A program made the position numbers and the translations under genes. Under the pieces are notes generated by a model. The model had not been told where the DNA came from and did not search any database. It worked only from the letters and a program-made list of their open reading frames with translations. A stretch of DNA of 43,812 nt from Verrucomicrobiota bacterium (lineage in GTDB: Bacteria > Verrucomicrobiota > Verrucomicrobiia > Chthoniobacterales > UBA10450): contig QHOK01000108.1 of the NCBI GenBank assembly GCA_003218755.1, forward strand, positions 1-43,812, written 5' to 3'. This document shows, one piece after another, positions 38,661-43,812 of this stretch. How positions within the stretch are numbered: the first letter of the stretch is position 1; each line of letters starts with the position of its first letter.

Positions 38661-41600
38661 GTGAAAAATACCGCTGACACCCAGAAAGCGATTTGCATTG
38701 CCGGTGCTCACCGTTCAGGCACATCAATGCTCACTAGACTGCTGCATGCCTGCGGGCTGTACCTGGGAACGGAAAACGATTTGATGCCACCGCAGTCCGA
38801 TAACCCAGATGGCTTCTGGGAACATCTGGGTTTCGTGGCCTTGAACGACGACGTGTTGCACGAACTTGGCGGAGCTTGGGACCTGCCGCCCATGGTTGGC
38901 GAGAGCTTCACAAGCTCGCGACTAGATCCTTTGCGTCTCAAAGCGCGGTTGCTCATCGAACGATTTGACTCGGCAAGCGTATGGGGCTGGAAGGATCCTC
39001 GTAACAGTTTGACTCTGCCGTTCTGGCAACAGCTGTTTCCGAAACTTAAGACCCTCATCATGGTGCGTAACCCGCTCGAAGTCGCCCACTCGATGCGGAA
39101 ACGAAATGGAAGTTCTTATTCGTTCGGTTTGCGGCTGTGGGAAATCTATAACCGGCGCTTGATCGAGGCAGTAAATGGGGACGAGCGGCTCGTAACTCAT
39201 TACGATCTCTTTTTTCAAGACCCGGAATTCGAATTGCGGCGAATCGCGGATTTCATTGGTTTGTCCGACGCACAAGTACGTAGCGCTGCGGCATTGGTAA
39301 CAACGCGACGACGCCACATCCATTTCACGATCGAGCAACTGATCGATGCTCGCGTCTCGGAGGAAGTGATCGAACTTTATCGCGGCTTACTCGCCGAAGT
39401 ATTGTCGAGAAAAGCGAACAAAGGCCACGTGGCAAAAGCTTCGGCCGGCCGCGAAGACGTTCAGGGAACGAAACTACGCGAGACCGATTTGCTCCCAGGA
39501 GCAGTCAGCCGATTGAATACCTTCGTTCCGGAAAGGATCGCGCAGATTGAGGATCTCTACCGCGAGCTCCTTACGCAAGCCGAAGCGCGCCACAAATTGC
39601 AAGTCGAAGAACTCACGGCCGACCTTCGCGACAAAAGTATTAGCTTGGCGGAAAGCGAAGAGCGAGAAGGCGAGCTGCGACAGCGTCTACGCCTGCAACT
39701 GAAAGCCGCAGACAGGCTTTGCCGGTTTTTGGACGAGACTAATGACGCAGCGGCCCGGCTCCGTTCTTCGGCGCGCTGGCAGATTGCAAATCCCATTGCG
39801 GCCTTAAAGGCAAAACTTTCTTCCCGGAAGTCGCGAGCCTTATTGGGTTATGGGCATTTGGAAAAGATCGTCTCAGCATATCAAAAGTGGCGAGCCACGC
39901 ATCCCGAGGCGGCTGCAATTGATGATCAAATCCAAGCGCTGATTTCAGGCACACTTTCCGTCCCTGGGCAAAGAGTGGCACCTGCTGAACCTCCCGAGCC
40001 GACGCGTCCAATTGAGTTTCCGGTTCACCAGCAGGTCGAAATTTCAATCATCATTCCGGTTTTCAACCAGCTCCGTTTCACTCAAGCCTGTCTGGCCTCG
40101 CTTCAGGAGAATCAGGGAACGGAACGCTTTGAAGTGATTGTTGTGGACGATTGCTCGACAGATGGCACCGCTGAGGCTGTTGCGCTTATACCAGGGGTTG
40201 TTTATGTGCGCAACGGGACGAATTCGGGTTTCATTGCTTCGTGCAATCGCGGTGGCGAAAAGGCACGCGGCCAATATCTCGTCTTCCTTAACAACGACAC
40301 GCTTGTCAGGGCTGGCTGGTTAAAGGCACTCGTGGATACATTTGTCGAAGATCCGTACGCTGGCATCGTTGGGTCAAAGCTTATTTATCCCGATGGTCGC
40401 TTGCAGGAAGCAGGGGGAGTCATCTGGCGAGACGCATCGGGCTGGAACTATGGCAAGTTCGATGACCCCGCGAAACCGGAATACAATTATCTGCGCGAAG
40501 TTGATTATTGCTCAGCGGCAGCGTTGATGATTCCGAAATCTCTCTTTCAGAGCGTGGGCGGGTTCGATCCGCGCTACGCGCCTGCCTACTACGAGGATAC
40601 TGATTTGGCGTTCAAGGTCCGTCAAGCTGGTTACAAGGTGTTATATCAGCCACTGAGTGAGGTTATTCATTACGAGGGAGCAACTGGTGGAACCGACATA
40701 ACAACAGGGACCAAGAAGTACCAGGATATTAACCGCTCGACGTTCGCGAAAACATGGGCTGCGGAGCTCGTAACAAAACCAGCCAACGGCGACGCAGAAT
40801 TCCTCCGGCAGGCGCCCACGGGTCGAAAGAACATTCTGGTGATAGACCATTATGTTCCAAGCCCCGACCGGGATTCAGGATCGCTGCGCATGTTCCAAGT
40901 CCTCAAACTTCTCCGGCAACTTGGTCATCGCGTCACCTTCATTCCCGATAATTTAGCGAACGTGCCCGTTTACACACATAAGCTGCAAAAGCGCGGAATT
41001 GAAGTGGTCTATCATCCTTACGTCAGGAACGTGCGTGATTACCTCATTTCGCACGGTTGCGATTTCGATATCGTGGTACTAAGCAGGTGCGATTTTGCTC
41101 GCAAACATATTGCAGATGTCCGGCGGCACGCGCCGCGAAGCCGCATCATCTTTGACACTGTCGATTTACACTCGCTTCGTGCGCACAGAGAGGCTCAGAT
41201 CAGCGTCGATCCGGAGGCGCGAGAAAAAGCACGGCAGATAGAAGAAATGGAATATGATCTGATCCGCCAGGCTGATGAGACCTGGGTAACGAGCAGCGTT
41301 GAGCAGAAGCTCCTCCAGGAGAGATCGCCTGAAAAGTCGATTCAGCTAGTTTCGAACATTGTGGATATTCCCGGCTCGAGCACCCCTTTTGAGCTGCGCC
41401 GCGGCTTTCTTTTTATCGGTGGCTTCCAGCATACGCCCAACACTGATGCTGTTCTTTTTTTCCTGAGGAAGATCTATCCCATGGTGAAGGAGCGGCTGCG
41501 CGATGCCAAGTTCTACATCATTGGCGATAAGCCGCCGCCGGAAGTGGTTGCTTTAGCTGGCGAAAATGTTGTGATCACGGGATTGCAACGGGATGTCCGT

Positions 41601-41990
41601 CCCTTCTTTGAGAGCGTTAGATTATCGATTGCGCCATTGCGATTTGGTGCGGGTGTAAAGGGCAAAATCAATCAGAGTATGGCGTGGGGTGTGCCAGTCG
41701 TCGCAACCTCCGTGGCCGTGGAAGGCATGGAGCTTCGAAACGGTGAAGACATCTTGGTAGCGGACGAGCCAGAAAATTTTGCGCGGCTCATGGTTGAGCT
41801 TTACAAATCGGAGGACCTTTGGAATCGGATCTCTGAGAGCACCATTAAGAAAACACGCGCCCTTTATTCAGTCGATACCGCGCGAAAAAAGCTAGAGCTT
41901 TTGTTCAGCGATGAGCATCTCAGACGTTTAGAGCGATCTGCAGCGATTGCACAGCCGGACAAGCTGATTTTGGTTCCTACGAGTGAGTAA
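38661..41990 (+). CDS. Sulfotransferase-GT2-GT4 fusion protein
   Basis: A 1109-residue cytosolic protein with three recognisable parts. About 10-230: sulfotransferase-like domain with the PAPS P-loop in GAHRSGTSMLTRLL (15-28) and the 3'-phosphate site MVRNPLEVAHSMRKRN (about 133-148). About 285-370: a coiled-coil-prone, Glu/Arg-rich linker. About 458-700: a GT2 glycosyltransferase with ISIIIPVFNQLRFTQ, VVDDCSTDGT and FLNNDT (DxD site) and a conserved YYEDTDLAFKVRQAGY end. About 722-1085: a GT4-like domain with IDHYVPSPDRDSGSLRM and a nucleotide-sugar region near VITGLQRDVRPFFE ... APLRFGAGVKGKI. Probably builds and sulfates a surface glycan in one polypeptide. Starts at GTG 38661 with no clear SD; the stop overlaps the next gene. 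Confidence 0.88.
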   Translation: MKNTADTQKAICIAGAHRSGTSMLTRLLHACGLYLGTENDLMPPQSDNPDGFWEHLGFVALNDDVLHELGGAWDLPPMVGESFTSSRLDPLRLKARLLIERFDSASVWGWKDPRNSLTLPFWQQLFPKLKTLIMVRNPLEVAHSMRKRNGSSYSFGLRLWEIYNRRLIEAVNGDERLVTHYDLFFQDPEFELRRIADFIGLSDAQVRSAAALVTTRRRHIHFTIEQLIDARVSEEVIELYRGLLAEVLSRKANKGHVAKASAGREDVQGTKLRETDLLPGAVSRLNTFVPERIAQIEDLYRELLTQAEARHKLQVEELTADLRDKSISLAESEEREGELRQRLRLQLKAADRLCRFLDETNDAAARLRSSARWQIANPIAALKAKLSSRKSRALLGYGHLEKIVSAYQKWRATHPEAAAIDDQIQALISGTLSVPGQRVAPAEPPEPTRPIEFPVHQQVEISIIIPVFNQLRFTQACLASLQENQGTERFEVIVVDDCSTDGTAEAVALIPGVVYVRNGTNSGFIASCNRGGEKARGQYLVFLNNDTLVRAGWLKALVDTFVEDPYAGIVGSKLIYPDGRLQEAGGVIWRDASGWNYGKFDDPAKPEYNYLREVDYCSAAALMIPKSLFQSVGGFDPRYAPAYYEDTDLAFKVRQAGYKVLYQPLSEVIHYEGATGGTDITTGTKKYQDINRSTFAKTWAAELVTKPANGDAEFLRQAPTGRKNILVIDHYVPSPDRDSGSLRMFQVLKLLRQLGHRVTFIPDNLANVPVYTHKLQKRGIEVVYHPYVRNVRDYLISHGCDFDIVVLSRCDFARKHIADVRRHAPRSRIIFDTVDLHSLRAHREAQISVDPEAREKARQIEEMEYDLIRQADETWVTSSVEQKLLQERSPEKSIQLVSNIVDIPGSSTPFELRRGFLFIGGFQHTPNTDAVLFFLRKIYPMVKERLRDAKFYIIGDKPPPEVVALAGENVVITGLQRDVRPFFESVRLSIAPLRFGAGVKGKINQSMAWGVPVVATSVAVEGMELRNGEDILVADEPENFARLMVELYKSEDLWNRISESTIKKTRALYSVDTARKKLELLFSDEHLRRLERSAAIAQPDKLILVPTSE

Positions 41991-43278
41991 CACGGAGCGA
42001 GCCAGAGCGATCACAGGGAAAATCAGCGCTAACCCGAATCCCATCTCTTTTGGGCAAGGCTGCGTTGTGATTTCATGGGAAACGAGCGATCCCGGTGGAG
42101 CGGAGGTTCGTGTTTCAACCTCGCCCGGCGATGAAAAGCTGGTCAGCCAGGGCCAGTCAGGACGGACGGAGATCTCCTGGGTTGTAGATTCGACGGTGTA
42201 TGACTTTCGCCTTTACGCCGCCAGTCAGCCTGAGACGCCCATTGATTCGGTGCAGGTCAGACGCGACTTCGATTCCGCGCCCATGGTTCTGCGCGAGCTT
42301 GCGGACGAAGCGCTGCGCGGAAACATTGACATGGCAGAACTATCCCAGTTTATCGCAACGGTGATTCCTCATTGTCTACATCACGGAAAATTTCACGAGA
42401 TATTTCCGGTCTGGGAACGGCATGGCTTCCATGTGACGCCGGTGCACTTCTATCAACCGATCCCCGACACGCAGAGCTTGCCCGAAACGCTGTGGGATCG
42501 ACCGAGCAAACTGGCGGGCATCGACATGAACGACTCTGGGCAGCTCGATCTGCTGCGAAGGCATTTTCCAAAATTCCGGGACGAATATGAGCAGATTCCA
42601 ATCAAACCAACAGGTGAAGGGGGCGGTTTTCATCTTAATAACAGGCTCTTTGATGGCACGGACGCCCTAGTGGCTTACTGCATGGTTCGCCAATTTCAGC
42701 CACGCTTGATCATCGAAATCGGCAGCGGGTTGTCCTCCCTGCTCTTGGCCCAAGCGGCCGCGAGGAACAGCAGCTCTAATCTCACCTGCATCGAACCGTT
42801 TCCGCGCGAGCTTGTTCGAAAGGGATTTCCTGGCTTGCGATCGTTGATTGAGAAAAAGGTTCAAGATATCGATGTGGAGTTTTTCTCGCAGCTTGAATCG
42901 CGCGACTTGCTGTTTATCGACAGTTCTCATACGGTGAAAGTTGGCGGAGACGTCAATTATCTCTTTCTGGAAGTCCTGCCACGTCTCAACCCAGGGGTCA
43001 TTGTGCATGTCCATGACATCTTCCTGCCCTTTGAATACCGGCGTGATTGGGTGATGGATGAATTTCGCTTTTGGGGCGAGCAATACCTGCTGCAAGCGTT
43101 CTTGACTTTTAATTCAGAGTTCGAGGTCCTGATGGCCAATCGCTACCTGGCGCACAGATATTTGGAAGACCTCAAAGCTGCCTTTCCGAATTTGGGAAAC
43201 CTCAAGGCTGCCCTTCCGAATTCAGTTAGGTGGGGCGGAGGAAGTTTCTGGATGCGCCGAAGGCCTCCCGTAGATTGA
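41983..43278 (+). CDS. Putative SAM-dependent methyltransferase with beta-sandwich N-terminus
   Basis: A 431-residue protein. The N-terminal part (about 12-85) is beta-rich, with SFGQGCVVISWETSDPGGAEVRVS that resembles a fibronectin-type strand pattern. The later part (about 235-400) looks like a class I methyltransferase: IIEIGSGLSSLLLAQAA as the SAM loop, LLFIDSSHTVKVGGDVNYL and a VIVHVHDIFLP strand. A middle region (about 120-220) has no match that I know. Near the end a 30-base tandem duplication adds a second LKAA(F/L)PN. The GTG start (41983) overlaps the stop of the fusion glycosyltransferase, so both belong to one operon, and glycan methylation is the plausible role, though not proven. 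Confidence 0.78.
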   Translation: MSNTERARAITGKISANPNPISFGQGCVVISWETSDPGGAEVRVSTSPGDEKLVSQGQSGRTEISWVVDSTVYDFRLYAASQPETPIDSVQVRRDFDSAPMVLRELADEALRGNIDMAELSQFIATVIPHCLHHGKFHEIFPVWERHGFHVTPVHFYQPIPDTQSLPETLWDRPSKLAGIDMNDSGQLDLLRRHFPKFRDEYEQIPIKPTGEGGGFHLNNRLFDGTDALVAYCMVRQFQPRLIIEIGSGLSSLLLAQAAARNSSSNLTCIEPFPRELVRKGFPGLRSLIEKKVQDIDVEFFSQLESRDLLFIDSSHTVKVGGDVNYLFLEVLPRLNPGVIVHVHDIFLPFEYRRDWVMDEFRFWGEQYLLQAFLTFNSEFEVLMANRYLAHRYLEDLKAAFPNLGNLKAALPNSVRWGGGSFWMRRRPPVD

Positions 43279-43317
43279 GCCAATAACGTAGGAGAACGAG
43301 TTTTAAAAGAGCTTGAA

Positions 43318-43812
43318 ATGCAAGAGCAGCCACCAGCCGCCGGGAAGCCAGCCGGCTATACCGGCTTTTTCACAGACGCACATTGGTGGTTGTTTTGTCT
43401 TCTAATCCTGGTGTTGAACTTCCTTCTTCTTGCATTCGATCCTTTACCAAAACTATTTATGGGAGACTCAGGAAGTTACCTGTGGACGGCATTGTCCGGG
43501 TGGATGCCTCCTGATCGGTCATTTTTATACGGGTACGTCATTCGCTGGTCATCCCTTTGGACAGAAAGTCTGACTTCTCTACTCATTCTTCAGGCTTTTC
43601 TCGGCGCCATCACTGCAATCTTAGTTGCACTTGTCTGTCGATGGATTTTTGGGCTTGCCTCTCGCCTGTCCTACCTTTTCGGGCTCCTCTGTTCGCTCGA
43701 TCCATTGCAATTGGTGTGGGAGCGCTACGTTTCGACGGAGACGATTAGCCTTTTCTTCTATGGCCTTATGTTGCTCTTCTCCTTTTTATACCTGAAGCAG
43801 CGACGCCTTTGG
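43318..43812 (+). CDS. Polytopic membrane protein, 3' end outside window
   Basis: The frame is open from the ATG at 43318 to the window edge (165 codons). At least four hydrophobic helices appear: about residues 20-40, 82-105, 109-125 and 142-160. The first periplasmic-type loop holds GDSGSYLWTALSGWMPPDRS, with an acidic GDS pair where GT-C glycosyltransferases (PMT/GT39 and relatives) carry their catalytic Asp, so a lipid-linked sugar transferase is possible. The start lies 39 bases after the methyltransferase-like gene, so it is probably part of the same surface-glycan operon. Only the N-terminal third or so can be seen, so this stays tentative. Confidence 0.65.
   Translation, partial: MQEQPPAAGKPAGYTGFFTDAHWWLFCLLILVLNFLLLAFDPLPKLFMGDSGSYLWTALSGWMPPDRSFLYGYVIRWSSLWTESLTSLLILQAFLGAITAILVALVCRWIFGLASRLSYLFGLLCSLDPLQLVWERYVSTETISLFFYGLMLLFSFLYLKQRRLW

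Noticed and set aside
1-43812. Integrated mobile element, prophage or defence island
   Set aside because: No integrase, transposase, phage structural gene or defence gene was recognised; the content is housekeeping with conserved operon orders.

Overview
This window looks like a chromosomal segment of a Gram-negative, soil-type bacterium. My best guess is Verrucomicrobiota (Chthoniobacterales/Spartobacteria-like). That placement is inference from moderate GC, Kdo/Lpt genes for lipopolysaccharide, a PTS set with HPr kinase, an S1 protein with six repeats and the many short palindromic repeats; no rRNA gene or taxon marker is present to prove it. Nearly all genes are housekeeping, packed in short operons on both strands. 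No integrase, transposase, phage gene, CRISPR array, tRNA or rRNA was found, and no gap without a gene exceeds 300 bases.

Layout. 1-4.2 kb: a truncated GH18/polysaccharide-deacetylase membrane protein, gamma carbonic anhydrase, secreted cupin, glycerate kinase. 4.2-7.7 kb: aroC-cvpA-gatB operon. 7.8-10.9 kb: reverse transsulfuration pair (CBS and gamma-lyase) with a secreted thioredoxin-like protein. 11-14.7 kb: rpsA, then a MarR regulator and a membrane protein that share a 12-bp palindromic operator, then a small lipoprotein. 14.7-18.9 kb: asnS, speA and, divergently, a DUF151 nuclease-family gene. 19-22.1 kb: ptsI (broken), ptsH, hprK. 22.2-26.9 kb: a four-gene operon (cation/proton antiporter, dynamin-like GTPase, Tat-exported hemerythrin-like protein, DoxX) headed by a fluoride riboswitch. 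26.9-29.9 kb: kdsA-lptC-lptA-lptB. 29.9-31.6 kb: YwaF-like membrane protein and a double-Usp protein. 31.7-36.6 kb: coaD, DUF177, rpmF, plsX (broken), fabH, tatD, L,D-transpeptidase. 36.6-38.5 kb: gmd and rph. 38.6 kb to the end: a surface-glycan group with a sulfotransferase-GT2-GT4 fusion, a methyltransferase-like protein and the start of a polytopic membrane protein.

Most notable: (1) the fluoride riboswitch, whose 3' pseudoknot strand also forms part of a hairpin that hides the antiporter Shine-Dalgarno sequence, and the unusual genes that follow it; (2) three conserved enzymes (CBS, PtsI, PlsX) that each lack one internal block of about 25-40 codons, two of them with a frameshift, which is either repeat-mediated decay or an assembly fault; (3) a MarR/membrane-protein pair with twin operators and a probably leaderless marR transcript; (4) several families of interspersed palindromic repeats, some of which lie in frame inside genes.
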